A stretch of DNA of 64,000 nucleotides from Geminicoccaceae bacterium (GCA_020638495.1 JACKIN010000002.1:62001-126000); one strand, 5' to 3'; shown: positions 16,173 to 25,757, numbered from the stretch's first letter. The notes: generated by a model not told the origin, from the letters alone. Made by a program: numbers and translations.

Positions 16173-18011
16173 TCAGGCGGCGCGGCGCTTCGGGTCGAAG
16201 AGGGCCGAGAACTGGCCGAGCACGGTGCCGCCGAGCTGCTCGGGGTCGGAGATGGTGACGGCGCGGCGGTAGTAGCGGGTCACGTCGTGGCCGATGCCGA
16301 TGGCGAGCAGCTCCACCTCGGAGCGGGTCTCGATCCAGTCGATGACCTCGCGCAGATGCTTCTCGAGGTAGTTGCCGGGGTTGGCCGAGAGCGTGCTGTC
16401 GTCGACCGGGGCACCGTCCGAGATGACCATCAGGATGCGCCGCTGCTCGACCCGGCCGAGCAGGCGCTCGTGCGCCCAGAGTATCGCCTCGCCGTCGATG
16501 TTCTCCTTGAGCAGCCCTTCGCGCAGCATGAGACCGAGATTGGGCCGGGCCCGCCGCCAGGGCGCGTCGGCGGCCTTGTAGACGATGTGGCGAAGGTCGT
16601 TGAGCCGGCCGGGTGCGGCAGGCTTGCCGGCCCGCAGCCAGGCCTCGCGCGCCTGCCCGCCCTTCCAGGCGCGGGTGGTGAAGCCCAGGATCTCCACCTT
16701 GACGCCGCAGCGCTCGAGGGTGCGGGCGAGGATGTCCGCGGTCATGGCGGCGACCGCGATCGGCCGGCCGCGCATCGAGCCCGAGTTGTCGATCAGGAGG
16801 GTCACCACCGTGTCCCGGAACTCGGTCTCCTTCTCCATCTTGTAGGAGAGGCCGAGGGTCGGGTTGACGACGATCCGGGCGAGGCGTGCGGCATCCAGGA
16901 TGCCCTCGTCGAGGTCGAAGTCCCAGGAGCGCTGCTGCTGCGCCATGAGCTTGCGCTGCAGCCGGTTGGCGATCCGCCCGATCATCCCCTCGAAGCGCGA
17001 GAGGCTGGCGTCGAGCTGGGCCCGCAGGCGCGTCAGCTCGGCCGCCCCGCAGAGCTCGGCGACCCCGACCACCTCGTCGAACTGCGACGTGAAGACGCGA
17101 TAGGCGAGCTGGTTCGCCCCGGGCGGGTGCTCCTTCGGCCGGTTGGTGCGCGGGTCCTCGCCCGCCTCCTCCTCCGCACCGGACTGCAGCTCGTCGTCGC
17201 TCGCCGCGGCCTCCTCGGCCATCAGGTCCTCGGGCGTGCCGTCCTCGGCGCTGTCCTGCGCCTCGGCCCGCTGCGGCTCGTCGCCGCCGTCGTCGTCCTG
17301 GTCCGGCGAGGGTTCGCTCGGCCCCTGGTCGCCGCTCTCCTCCTCGCTCTCGTCGTCCCGGCTGTCGGGCTCGGGCTCCTCGACCAGCGCCTCGCTGAGG
17401 CCCAGATCGGTCATCAGCTCGCGCACCCGCCGGGCGAAGGCGTCCTGGCTCTCGGCCCGGGCGTCGAGCTCGGGCAGCACCGCCTCCACCTTGCCGTCGA
17501 GCCAGTCGCGCCAGGCGTCGAGCTGGCGGCTCTGGGCGGCGTTGAGCCGGTAGCCCTGCAGCCGCTCGCGCATGTAGAGCTCGACCACCTCGGCGACGTT
17601 GGAATCGGGGACCGCCTCGCCGGCCGTGGCGGGCGCGCCGCGCTGGCGGAACACGGCCTCGAGATTGGCCCTGACCCCGGCCATGTCGCGGCCGCCGACC
17701 AGCTCGACCCGGAGCTGCTCGAGCCCGTCGAACAGCATGGTGGCGAGCTCGCCCTCGGGCACCATGCGGCGATGCAGCTCGCCGTCGTGGAAGCGCCGCC
17801 GCAGCGCCTGGCTGTCGGCCTCGCCCCGGACCCGGGCGATCTCGCCGGTCGGCAGGTCCTGGCGCGGCGGGTTGATGCGGATCACCTCGCCGGCCCCGGC
17901 GGGCCCCCGCCGGTTGCCCGAGCGCAGCACCACCTCGAGCTTCGGCTCCTCGGCGATCGCCCGCGCCGCGGCCCCCAGGGCCTGCTCGAATCCGTCGAGG
18001 CGCTCCTTCAA
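16173..18011 (-). CDS. cobT: Aerobic cobaltochelatase subunit CobT
   Basis: 612 aa. CobT works with CobS and CobN to insert cobalt into hydrogenobyrinic acid a,c-diamide in the aerobic B12 pathway, using ATP. The N-terminal half is helical; residues about 205-290 form the typical acidic linker (EEPEPDSRDDESEEE region). The C-terminal VWA domain carries the MIDAS motif LLIDNSGSMRG and VISDGAPVDDSTL. Full length for the family. It lies 31 nt after cobS, in one operon. Confidence 0.95.
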   Translation of the reverse strand: MKERLDGFEQALGAAARAIAEEPKLEVVLRSGNRRGPAGAGEVIRINPPRQDLPTGEIARVRGEADSQALRRRFHDGELHRRMVPEGELATMLFDGLEQLRVELVGGRDMAGVRANLEAVFRQRGAPATAGEAVPDSNVAEVVELYMRERLQGYRLNAAQSRQLDAWRDWLDGKVEAVLPELDARAESQDAFARRVRELMTDLGLSEALVEEPEPDSRDDESEEESGDQGPSEPSPDQDDDGGDEPQRAEAQDSAEDGTPEDLMAEEAAASDDELQSGAEEEAGEDPRTNRPKEHPPGANQLAYRVFTSQFDEVVGVAELCGAAELTRLRAQLDASLSRFEGMIGRIANRLQRKLMAQQQRSWDFDLDEGILDAARLARIVVNPTLGLSYKMEKETEFRDTVVTLLIDNSGSMRGRPIAVAAMTADILARTLERCGVKVEILGFTTRAWKGGQAREAWLRAGKPAAPGRLNDLRHIVYKAADAPWRRARPNLGLMLREGLLKENIDGEAILWAHERLLGRVEQRRILMVISDGAPVDDSTLSANPGNYLEKHLREVIDWIETRSEVELLAIGIGHDVTRYYRRAVTISDPEQLGGTVLGQFSALFDPKRRAA

Positions 18012-18042
18012 CGCCGCTCCATCCCGCTGCTGCCCCTGCCGC

Positions 18043-19053
18043 TCAGGCGACCAGGAGATTGGCCGCCGATTCGGGCAGCTCCTTGCCGAAGCACCGCTGG
18101 TAGTACTCGGCGATGATCGCGCGCTCGGCCTCGTCGCACTTGTTGATGAAGGTCACCCGGAACGCGAAGCCGACATCGCCGAAGATCTCGGTGTTCTCGG
18201 CCCAGGTGATCACCGTGCGCGGCGACATCACCGTCGAGATGTCGCCGTTGACGAAGCCCGCGCGGGTCAGGTCGGCGAGGCGGACCATGCTGGCGATGGT
18301 CTTGCGCCCCTCGGCCGTGTCGTAGCGCGGGCACTTGGCGAGGACGATGCGGCATTCGTCGTCGTGCGGCAGGTAGTTGAGCTGCACGACGATGCTCCAG
18401 CGATCCATCTGGCCCTGGTTGATCTGCTGGGTGCCGTGATAGAGGCCCGAGGTGTCGCCGAGCCCGACCGTGTTGGCGGTGGCGAACAGGCGAAAGCTCG
18501 GATGCGGCCTCAGGATCTTGTTCTGGTCGAGCAGGGTCATGCGGCCCTGCGCCTCGAGCACCCGCTGGATCACGAACATGACGTCGGGCCGGCCGGCATC
18601 GTACTCGTCGAACACCAGCGCCACCGGATGCTGCAAGGACCAGGGCAGGATGCCCTCGCGGTACTCGGTGACCTGCTGGCCCTCCTTCAGGACAATCGCG
18701 TCCTTGCCGATCAGGTCGATGCGGCTGATGTGGCTGTCGAGGTTGACGCGCACGCACGGCCAGTTCAGCCGGGCGGCGACCTGCTCGATATGCGTCGACT
18801 TGCCGGTGCCGTGATAGCCCTGGATCATCACCCGCCGGTTGTGGACGAAGCCGGCCAGGATGGCGAGGGTGGTCGGTCGGTCGAACTGGTAGGTCGCATC
18901 GATGTCGGGCACATAATCGGTGCGCGCGCCGAAGGCGCCCACCCGCATGTCGGCCTCGAAGCCGAACGTCTCCTGGACATCGACCTCGCGGTCCGGCCGC
19001 TCGGGCAGGCCGAGCTGGCCCTGCGTGTCGATGACTGAACCCTCCCGTGGCAA
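18043..19053 (-). CDS. cobS: Cobaltochelatase subunit CobS (AAA+ ATPase)
   Basis: 336 aa with the start placed at a TTG (19053) because a GAGGAG ribosome site lies 6 nt upstream and no ATG or GTG is available near the conserved N-terminus (PDREVDVQETFGFEAD). Walker A is QGYHGTGKSTHIEQV, Walker B ALVFDEYDAGRPDV, sensor segment RLFATANTVGLGDTSGLYHGTQ. CobS forms an AAA+ ring that powers CobN cobalt insertion together with CobT. Length fits the family. An in-frame upstream ATG near 19143 would add a tail unlike family members. Confidence 0.93.
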   Translation of the reverse strand: MPREGSVIDTQGQLGLPERPDREVDVQETFGFEADMRVGAFGARTDYVPDIDATYQFDRPTTLAILAGFVHNRRVMIQGYHGTGKSTHIEQVAARLNWPCVRVNLDSHISRIDLIGKDAIVLKEGQQVTEYREGILPWSLQHPVALVFDEYDAGRPDVMFVIQRVLEAQGRMTLLDQNKILRPHPSFRLFATANTVGLGDTSGLYHGTQQINQGQMDRWSIVVQLNYLPHDDECRIVLAKCPRYDTAEGRKTIASMVRLADLTRAGFVNGDISTVMSPRTVITWAENTEIFGDVGFAFRVTFINKCDEAERAIIAEYYQRCFGKELPESAANLLVA

Positions 19054-19279
19054 CGTCTTCTCCTCGGTCGTGATCGATGGCGGCCGCGACCCAGGGTGAT
19101 CGCGACTTGTGGCGCACGCGCCGTATATGGCGTTCGCCGACTGCATCGCGCAAGGCCGTTCGCACCACGGCCTGCCCGGCGGCGGCCGCTGCGAGCCCGC
19201 GGGGCCGGCGACGCGGGTCGCGACGCGGCGGGTCAGGGGCCGGACGCGATGGTCGCCGCCCGCCGGCCGCCCGGCGCCT

Positions 19280-19864
19280 TCAGCGGTGCAGCCGGTTGTC
19301 GACCAGATAGGTGTAGGCCTCGTTGATCGCCTTGAGCCGCTCCTCGGCATCCCGGTCGCCGCCGTGCCGATCGGGATGGTGCCGCTTCACGAGCGTCTTG
19401 TAGCGGGCCTTGAGCTCGACCAGGGTGAAGCCGGGCTCGAGGTCGAGCACGGCCATCATCCGCATGGGCTTGCCCGGCGGCGGTGTCGGCTCTGGACGGC
19501 TGCCGGCGCCGGGCCCGCCATCCGCGAAAAAGCCGAAGGGATCGTGGAACGGGGCCTCGCCGGCGGCGCCGACCCCGCCGAAGCGCCAGCTCGGCCGGTG
19601 CCAGGTGAAATCCGCGCGCCGGTGCGCCTCGATCTCGTCCTCGTTCATCCCGGCGAAGTAGTTCCAGCTCCGGTTGTAGTCGCGCACATGCTCGAGGCAG
19701 AGCCAGAGGAACGCGCGCAGCGCCTGCGGCGAGCGCGGTGCCGGGAAGTCGCCGCGCTCGGCACAGCCCGGCCACTCGCAGCACCGCTCCGGCGCTTCCG
19801 ATACACCGAGCCCGACGACCGCATCCGGTCCGAGCGGGCGTCGGCTCTTGCGGCCCACATCCAT
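19280..19864 (-). CDS. J-domain (DnaJ-like) protein next to cobS
   Basis: 194 aa. N-terminal CEWPGCAERGDFPAPRSPQALRAFLWLCLEHVRDYNRSWNYF with two Cys, an acidic/aromatic linker, and a C-terminal J domain: LELEPGFT-like start, LKARYKTLVKRHHPDRHGGD with the HPD tripeptide, ending INEAYTYLV. Such C-terminal J-domain proteins commonly sit beside cobS/cobT and bolA in alphaproteobacteria (recalled synteny). It probably recruits DnaK; the substrate is unknown. Confidence 0.88.
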   Translation of the reverse strand: MDVGRKSRRPLGPDAVVGLGVSEAPERCCEWPGCAERGDFPAPRSPQALRAFLWLCLEHVRDYNRSWNYFAGMNEDEIEAHRRADFTWHRPSWRFGGVGAAGEAPFHDPFGFFADGGPGAGSRPEPTPPPGKPMRMMAVLDLEPGFTLVELKARYKTLVKRHHPDRHGGDRDAEERLKAINEAYTYLVDNRLHR

Positions 19865-20033
19865 CCGCGCCCTGCCATTCCCTCGAAGCTGACCCGTTGC
19901 CGGCCGGGCGCTCGGGGCGAGCGGCCACGGCCGATGGCCAGACTATGGTCAGTCGACGGCCGGTCGACAAGCCGGGAGCGGCGTGGCGCGGCCTGCCGTC
20001 GGCGTCACCGACCGCCGGCCCCCTGGCGGCCCG

Positions 20034-20477
20034 TCATTTGACGTCGATCGGCGGCAGCCCGAACTCCGTCAGGTCATTGGCGCTGGCGAGGGCGCGGGCC
20101 AGGCTGCAGATGGCTTCCTGATGCTTGCGGCTCGGCAGGGAGATGAAATTGCGGGCGAGATCGAGCAGCATCCGCTGCTGCGGCGTCGGCTTGAAATCCC
20201 GGTCGTTGTCCATGCCCTCGAAGAAATAGCTGACGTCGACGCCGAGCGCATGGGCGATGGTGTAGAGCCGGCCCGCCGCGATGCGGTTGATGCCCTTCTC
20301 GTACTTGTGGGCCTGCTGGTAGGTGACGCCGATGAGCTCGGCCATCTGCTGCTGGGTCAGGCCCAGCATGATCCGCCGCTCGCGCATCCTGGCACCGACA
20401 TGGCGGTCGACGTCCTGCGCTCGCGACCGGCCCGGTCCGGTCTGCTTCACGGGCTTCGCCTTGATCGTCGCCATCAT
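20034..20477 (-). CDS. XRE-family transcriptional regulator, paralogue 1
   Basis: 147 aa from the ATG at 20477 (GGAG ribosome site 7 nt upstream). Helix-turn-helix: RERRIMLGLTQQQMAELIGVTYQQAHKYEKGINRI. The C-terminal part (PQQRMLLDLARNFISLPSRKHQEAICSLARALA) is shared with the paralogue at 50822, and the two proteins align almost end to end. No sensory domain. Divergently placed from bolA, so it could control the shared intergenic region. Confidence 0.88.
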   Translation of the reverse strand: MMATIKAKPVKQTGPGRSRAQDVDRHVGARMRERRIMLGLTQQQMAELIGVTYQQAHKYEKGINRIAAGRLYTIAHALGVDVSYFFEGMDNDRDFKPTPQQRMLLDLARNFISLPSRKHQEAICSLARALASANDLTEFGLPPIDVK

Positions 20478-20790
20478 TCCAAATCTCCGCACGAGAGAAG
20501 AGCCGGCGGGGCGCCGGCCCGGGTCCGACGGCAAACCGTCGCCCGCGATCCTCCGATGGTTATCCTGCGACGGTTAAGTTCCGGTTAATTCTGTCAGCAT
20601 AGTTGTCGGTCTACGCGAAAGTCACAGTGGAACTGGCGAAAAGCGTACGATGCTGCTTCTCCTTCTGGTTTTGAGGTTGCGCTTTACCGAACACGCGCCG
20701 GACGCTACCTTTGGCGTCTGAATTCACCCTGCGGACGGCCGGATGCTCGGGGGGAGCGACCGGCGGCGCATCAGGACCGGGATAGCTTGC
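20478..20790. other. Divergent intergenic region between XRE gene and bolA
   Basis: 313 bases containing the outward control regions of both genes. AT-richer near 20560-20700 (GGTTAAGTTCCGGTTAATTC contains a GGTTAA direct repeat at a spacing of about 10). No reading frame longer than the alternative bolA start at 20743. Confidence 0.4.
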
Positions 20791-21078
20791 ATGCTGGGCA
20801 TTGTCGGCACCGAGCTCGGGCGGCGGCTGCGAGACGGCCTCGCCCCGCGGCACCTCGTGATCCGGGACGAGTCCGCCGATCATGTCGGCCATGCCGGCCA
20901 CCGCCCGGAAGGCGAGACGCATTTCCACGTGGAGATCGTGAGCGACGGCTTCACCGGCCGGCGAACCCTCGACCGGCAGCGCATGGTCTACGCGGCGGTC
21001 GGTGATCTCATGCGCGACCGCATCCACGCCTTGACCATCCGCGCCCTCGCCCCCGACGAGGCGGGCCGCCTCGGCTGA
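20791..21078 (+). CDS. BolA family protein
   Basis: 95 aa from the ATG at 20791; a start at 20743 would add 16 residues not typical for the family. The sequence LRDGLAPRHLVIRDESADHVGHAGHRPEGETHFHVEIVSDGF...RQRMVYAAVGDLM...IHALTIRALAP is a clear BolA fold with the conserved RxxMVy segment. BolA proteins partner with monothiol glutaredoxins in iron-sulfur handling and stress regulation. Confidence 0.9.
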   Translation: MLGIVGTELGRRLRDGLAPRHLVIRDESADHVGHAGHRPEGETHFHVEIVSDGFTGRRTLDRQRMVYAAVGDLMRDRIHALTIRALAPDEAGRLG

Positions 21079-21090
21079 GGCGCCGGCCGG

Positions 21091-21543
21091 TCAGCCTGTC
21101 GCGCCGTAGTGCTCGCCATAGATGAGCGATTCGGCGCTCTTCAGCTCCTCCTCGAGCATGTGCCGGACGGCCTCGTAGATGTCGCGGATCGACACCATGC
21201 CGCAGACCTCGTCGCCGCGCAGCACCGGCAGGTGGCGATAGTGGCCGGCCAGCATCTTCTCGAGCGCCGCCACGGCCGTATCGTCGGGGCCCAGCGTTTC
21301 GGGATCGGGGGTCATGAGCGTCGCCAGCTTCGTCTCCGCCGGCTGCAGCGAGCACGCCAGGAGACGAAAGACCAGGTCCCGCTCCGTGACGATGCCGACG
21401 AGGCGGCCGTGCTCGACCACCATCACCGCACCGACGCGCCGGGCCAGCATCAGATCGGCCGCTTCGGCGGCGGTCGCCTCGGGGGGCAGGGTGCAGAGCG
21501 CCTGCTGCCCGTCGATCACGCCCGGGATGATCCGTCGCTGCAT
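21091..21543 (-). CDS. Tandem CBS-domain protein
   Basis: 150 aa made of two CBS motifs: AADLMLARRVGAVMVVEHGRLVGIVTERDLV and AVAALEKMLAGHYRHLPVLRGDEVCGMVSIRDIYEAV. Stand-alone CBS pairs bind adenosyl ligands and modulate partners. A C-terminal helix (HMLEEELKSAESLIYGEHYGATG) follows. Converges on bolA. Confidence 0.88.
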   Translation of the reverse strand: MQRRIIPGVIDGQQALCTLPPEATAAEAADLMLARRVGAVMVVEHGRLVGIVTERDLVFRLLACSLQPAETKLATLMTPDPETLGPDDTAVAALEKMLAGHYRHLPVLRGDEVCGMVSIRDIYEAVRHMLEEELKSAESLIYGEHYGATG

Positions 21544-21645
21544 CGTTCGACCCCCACTCGCCCGCGGCCGGGCCGGTGACCCGGCTGACCTCGACCCTGC
21601 AGAGATGCGGGCCGGCGGTCAAGCACCCGGTTCCGGGCCCGCCGC

Positions 21646-22176
21646 TCAGCCGGCCTTCTCGCGCTCGATCCCCTGGACGATCAGCTGCTTCGCCTCGTCG
21701 GCATCGCCCCAGCCGATCACCTTGACCCACTTGTTTGGCTCGAGGTCCTTGTAGTGCGAGAAGAAATGGGCGATGCGCTGCAGGTCGATCTCCGGCACGT
21801 CGCGATAGCTCACCACCTTGCGGTTGATCTGCGTGATCTGGTCGATCGGCTTGGCCAGGATCTTCTCGTCCATGCCGGCCTCGTCCTCCATCTTGAGGAC
21901 GCCGATCGGGTTGACCCGCATCACCACGCCCGGCTGCACCGGCAGGCGGCCGATGACCATCACGTCGACCGGGTCGCCGTCATCGGCCAGCGTATGCGGG
22001 ATGAACCCGTAATTGCAGGGGTAGAACATGGTCGTGTAGAGGTAGCGGTCGACGAAGATCGCCCCGCTCTCCTTGTCCAGCTCGTACTTGATCGGATCGG
22101 CGCGCAGCGGCACCTCGACGATGACGTTGAACTCGTGCGGCGGGTTGGCGCCGATCGACAGCTTCTTGTAATCCAC
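21646..22176 (-). CDS. ppa: Inorganic pyrophosphatase
   Basis: 176-aa family I soluble pyrophosphatase hydrolysing PPi to 2 Pi with Mg2+. Signature DDGDPVDVMVIG supplies three metal-binding Asp; other active-site segments are KYELDKESGAIFVDRYL and YRDVPEID plus KDLEPNKWVKV. Full length. Placed downstream of hemF with 28 nt between them. Confidence 0.95.
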   Translation of the reverse strand: MDYKKLSIGANPPHEFNVIVEVPLRADPIKYELDKESGAIFVDRYLYTTMFYPCNYGFIPHTLADDGDPVDVMVIGRLPVQPGVVMRVNPIGVLKMEDEAGMDEKILAKPIDQITQINRKVVSYRDVPEIDLQRIAHFFSHYKDLEPNKWVKVIGWGDADEAKQLIVQGIEREKAG

Positions 22177-22204
22177 TGTTGCTTCCTTTGGGTCAGGCTT
22201 CGGG

Positions 22205-23062
22205 TCAAGGCCAGGCGACGACCGGTGGCAGCGACATCAAGATCGCCTCGGGATTGCCGCCGGTCTTGAGGCCGAATTGCGTGCCACGATCATAGAGCAG
22301 GTTGAACTCGACATAGCGGCCACGACGGACGAGCTGGTGCTGGCGCTCCTCAGCCGTCCAGGCCCGGTCCATGTGCCGCGCCACGAGCCTCGGATAGACG
22401 TCGAGGAAGGCCTCGCCGACCGCGCGCGTGAAGGCGAAATGCCGCTCGAGATCCGCCTCCTGATCCGCCTCGAGATAGTCGTAGAAGATGCCGCCCACGC
22501 CGCGCGGCTCGCCGCGATGCGGGATGAAGAAATACTCGTCCGCCCATTGCTTGAACCGGGCGTAGGCCCCTTCGTCCAGCCCGGCGCAGGCGCCTTCCAG
22601 GGCGGCGTGGAAGTCGGTCGTGTCGGCCTCGACCGCATAGATCGGGTTGAGGTCGGCGCCGCCGCCGAACCAGCTCTTGGTGGTGCGGATGTGCCGCGTG
22701 TTCATGTGCGCCGGCGGCACATGCGGATTGCGGGGGTGCGCCACGAGCGAGATGCCGGTCGCCCAGAAGCGGGGGTCCTCGGCGGCCCCCGGAATCTGGC
22801 CCGCGAACTGTGGCGCGAACTCGCCCATGACGGTCGAGACGTTGACCCCCACCTTCTCGAACACGCGCCCCTTCATCAGGCCCATCACACCGCCGCCGCC
22901 GCCCTCGCGCTGCCAGGGCGCGAAGGTGAACCGGCCGGGCGCCTGCTCTGCGGCATCGGGCCCGGCATAGCGGTCCTCGAGCGTCTCGAACGCGGCGCAC
23001 AGCCGGTCGCGAAGCCCCTTGAACCAGGCCTCGGCGGCCGCTTTCTCACGCTCGATGGTCAA
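22205..23062 (-). CDS. hemF: Oxygen-dependent coproporphyrinogen III oxidase
   Basis: 285 aa. Converts coproporphyrinogen III to protoporphyrinogen IX with O2 in haem synthesis. Hallmarks are GVMGLMKGRVFEKVGVNVSTV, SLVAHPRNPHVPPAHMNTRHI, WFGGGADLNPIY and RGRYVEFNLLYDRGTQFGLKTGG. The start overlaps the end of trmL by 17 nt, implying co-transcription. The neighbouring aerobic bc1 genes fit an oxygen-respiring cell. Confidence 0.96.
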   Translation of the reverse strand: MTIEREKAAAEAWFKGLRDRLCAAFETLEDRYAGPDAAEQAPGRFTFAPWQREGGGGGVMGLMKGRVFEKVGVNVSTVMGEFAPQFAGQIPGAAEDPRFWATGISLVAHPRNPHVPPAHMNTRHIRTTKSWFGGGADLNPIYAVEADTTDFHAALEGACAGLDEGAYARFKQWADEYFFIPHRGEPRGVGGIFYDYLEADQEADLERHFAFTRAVGEAFLDVYPRLVARHMDRAWTAEERQHQLVRRGRYVEFNLLYDRGTQFGLKTGGNPEAILMSLPPVVAWP

Positions 23063-23597
23063 CGTCTGTCCCTTCGTTCGACCCGGCCATCGCCCCGGGC
23101 CAGGCGCCGAGCTGGCGCAGCGCCTCCGCCAGGCCGATCGCCGCGGCGGTGGCGAGGTTGAGCGAGCGCAGCTCGGGGCGGATCGGGATCCGCACCGCCC
23201 GGGCGCACGCCGCCCGAAGGGCGGGGCTCGCCCCGCGGCTCTCGCTGCCGAGCACCAGCACGTCGCGCGGCCGATAGGCGAACGCGTGATAGGCCGTCGA
23301 CGCCCTCGTGCTCAAGAGGACGAGACGGCGCGCCTCCTCCGCCGCGACGGCGAGGAACTCCCCGAGGCCCGCATGGCGCCGCCAGACGACCTGCGTCGCA
23401 TAGTCCATCGCGGCGCGGCGGATGCGGCGCTCGTCGAGCGGGAAGCCGCAGGGCTCGATCACGTCGACCGCCACGCCGAGGCAGGCGCCGAGGCGCAGCA
23501 CGGCGCCGAAATTGCCGGGCTGGTCGGGCTCGAAGAGGGCGAGCCGCACGCGCCCCTGCGTGGTCGTCGTCGCCGTGATCACCGCCGCTGCCGTCAT
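23046..23597 (-). CDS. trmL: tRNA (cytidine/uridine-34 2'-O)-methyltransferase (SPOUT)
   Basis: 183 aa of the SpoU/TrmH class. LALFEPDQPGNFGAVLRLGACLGVAVDVIEPCGF is the N-terminal knot part, RRAAMDY the RNA contact region, VLVLGSESRGAS the SAM-binding loop and IPIRPELRSLNLATAAAIGLAEALRQLG the C-terminal motif. TrmL modifies the wobble base of tRNA-Leu. Heads the trmL-hemF-ppa set. Confidence 0.9.
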   Translation of the reverse strand: MTAAAVITATTTTQGRVRLALFEPDQPGNFGAVLRLGACLGVAVDVIEPCGFPLDERRIRRAAMDYATQVVWRRHAGLGEFLAVAAEEARRLVLLSTRASTAYHAFAYRPRDVLVLGSESRGASPALRAACARAVRIPIRPELRSLNLATAAAIGLAEALRQLGAWPGAMAGSNEGTDVDHRA

Positions 23598-23863
23598 CGA
23601 AGCTCACCATCGAGGGCGATCGACCTGCCGAAGGGGGTCCGCCGCGCATTGATTTCGGGCCTGCGAGCATGGCGGCATTGCGCTCCGCTGCACAGCCGTT
23701 TATGCGACCTTCCGTCGCTTGGCGGTGTGGGACCGCCCTCATATCCTCGCCATCGCGTGGCCCCTCGTGGTGGCGGCAGGGTGAGGCGCGCCTGTTTCAT
23801 TCGCCAGTGCGATCCGCGACGGCGTGGTCCGTTGGTGTGGATCGATCGGAAGGTTTGGATGCC

Positions 23864-24406
23864 ATGGCAGATACCGGAAACCCGACCTCTGACGGCGAGA
23901 CCCGGCGTGATTTCCTCGGGATCGTGGCCTGGTCGGGGCTCGGCATCGGCACGGTCGCGGTGCTCTGGCCCATGGTCTACAGCATGAACCCCTCGGCCGA
24001 CGTGCTCGCCCTGTCGACGACGACCGTCGACCTCTCGGGCATCGAGGAGGGCATGGCGATCACCGTGATGTGGCGCGGCTCGCCCGTCTTCGTCCGGCAT
24101 CGGACCACCGCCGAGATCGAGGAGGCGGCGGATGTCGACATCGCCACGTTGCGCGATCCGGAAGCGGACTCGGCGCGCGTGACGAAGCCGGAATGGCTCG
24201 TGGTGAGCGGTGTTTGCACCCATCTGGGCTGCGTCCCGCTCGGCAACAAGCCGACCGAGCCCAGGGGCGAGTGGGGCGGCTGGTTCTGCCCCTGCCACGG
24301 CTCGGCGTTCGACACGTCCGGGCGCATCCGCCAGGGGCCGGCGCCGACCAACCTGCCGGTGCCACCCTACGTCTTCGAGACCGACACGAGCATTCTCATC
24401 GGCTGA
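23864..24406 (+). CDS. petA: Ubiquinol-cytochrome c reductase Rieske iron-sulfur subunit
   Basis: 180 aa. A twin-Arg-containing N-terminus (ETRRDFLG) precedes one membrane anchor (VAWSGLGIGTVAVLWPMVY). The [2Fe-2S] boxes are CTHLGC (GVCTHLGCVPLG) and CPCHGS (WFCPCHGSAFD), each giving one Cys and one His. The ATG at 23864 is preceded by a GGAAGG ribosome site. First gene of the bc1 operon. Confidence 0.96.
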   Translation: MADTGNPTSDGETRRDFLGIVAWSGLGIGTVAVLWPMVYSMNPSADVLALSTTTVDLSGIEEGMAITVMWRGSPVFVRHRTTAEIEEAADVDIATLRDPEADSARVTKPEWLVVSGVCTHLGCVPLGNKPTEPRGEWGGWFCPCHGSAFDTSGRIRQGPAPTNLPVPPYVFETDTSILIG

Positions 24407-24479
24407 TGCCCAGGGCGTCTCCGTCGCGGGCGGCGCGCAGGCCGGGCGGTCGAGACAACCCTTTCACCAGGGACGGAAC

Positions 24480-25754
24480 ATGAGCACAGAAACGGCCAAG
24501 CCCGTCTTCAAGAATGGGATCGCCCGATGGATCGACGACCGCCTGCCGCTGTTGAGCTGGGCGCAGGCCGAGTTCGTCGACTACCCTGCCCCGAAGAACC
24601 TGAACTACTGGTGGAACTTCGGCTCGCTCGCCGGCATCGTGCTCGTCCTGCAGATCCTCACCGGCCTCTTCCTGACGATGCACTACACGCCGCACACCGC
24701 CATGGCGTTCGACAGCGTCGAGCACATCATGCGCGACGTGAACTACGGCTGGCTCCTGCGCTACGCCCACGCCAACGGCGCCTCGATGTTCTTCATCGTC
24801 GTCTACATCCACATGTTCCGCGGACTCTACTACGGCTCGTACAAGGCGCCGCGTGAGCTGCTCTGGATGCTCGGCGTCGTCATCCTGCTCCTGATGATGG
24901 CGACCGCCTTCATGGGCTACGTGCTGCCCTGGGGGCAGATGAGCTTCTGGGGGGCGAAGGTCATCACCAACCTCTTCTCCGCGGTGCCGATCTTCGGCGA
25001 GACCATCGTCACCTGGCTCTGGGGCGGCTTCACGGTCGACAACCCGACCCTCAACCGGTTCTTCGCCCTGCACTATTTGCTGCCGTTCGCGATCTTCGCC
25101 GTGGTCTTCCTGCACATCCTGGCGCTGCACCAGTTCGGCTCGAACAACCCGGTCGGCATCGACATCACCAAGAAGGACAAGATCCCGTTCCATCCCTACT
25201 ACACCATCAAGGATGCGTTCGGGCTCTGCGTCTTCTTCTTGGTCTACGCCGCCTTCGTCTTCTTCGCGCCGAACGTGCTCGGCCACGCCGACAACTACAT
25301 CCCCGCCAACCCCTTGGTGACGCCGCCGCATATCGTGCCGGAATGGTACTTCCTGCCGTTCTACGCGATCCTGCGCGCCATCACCTTCGACATCTTCTGG
25401 ATCATCCCGGCGAAGCTCGGCGGCGTGATCGCGATGTTCGGCTCGATCGCGGTGCTCTTCTTCCTGCCCTGGCTCGACACCTCGAGGGTCAGGAGCGCCC
25501 GGTTCCGGCCGATCTACAAATGGCTCTTCTGGGTCTTCCTGCTCGACTGCGTCATCCTCGGCTATGTCGGCGCCAGCCCGCCGGAAGGCTGGCTGCCGAC
25601 GATCGGGTTGCTCGCCACGATCTACTACTTCGCCCATTTCCTGATCATCCTGCCGCTGCTCGGCAAGCTCGAGCGACCGCTGCCGCTGCCGGACAGCATC
25701 AACAAGCCGGTGCTGCCGTCGTCCGGTGCCGCATCAGCTCAGCCGGCGGAGTAG
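24480..25754 (+). CDS. petB: Cytochrome b of the bc1 complex
   Basis: 424 aa, about eight membrane helices. Haem-ligand helices are visible (LLRYAHANGASMFFIVVYIHMFRGL and ALHYLLPFAIFAVVFLHILALHQFG, each supplying two His), as are the Qo-site PEWYFLPFYAILR motif and WGAKVITNLFSAVP. It oxidises ubiquinol and transfers one electron across the membrane. Starts 73 nt after petA. Confidence 0.97.
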   Translation: MSTETAKPVFKNGIARWIDDRLPLLSWAQAEFVDYPAPKNLNYWWNFGSLAGIVLVLQILTGLFLTMHYTPHTAMAFDSVEHIMRDVNYGWLLRYAHANGASMFFIVVYIHMFRGLYYGSYKAPRELLWMLGVVILLLMMATAFMGYVLPWGQMSFWGAKVITNLFSAVPIFGETIVTWLWGGFTVDNPTLNRFFALHYLLPFAIFAVVFLHILALHQFGSNNPVGIDITKKDKIPFHPYYTIKDAFGLCVFFLVYAAFVFFAPNVLGHADNYIPANPLVTPPHIVPEWYFLPFYAILRAITFDIFWIIPAKLGGVIAMFGSIAVLFFLPWLDTSRVRSARFRPIYKWLFWVFLLDCVILGYVGASPPEGWLPTIGLLATIYYFAHFLIILPLLGKLERPLPLPDSINKPVLPSSGAASAQPAE

Positions 25755-25757
25755 ACG

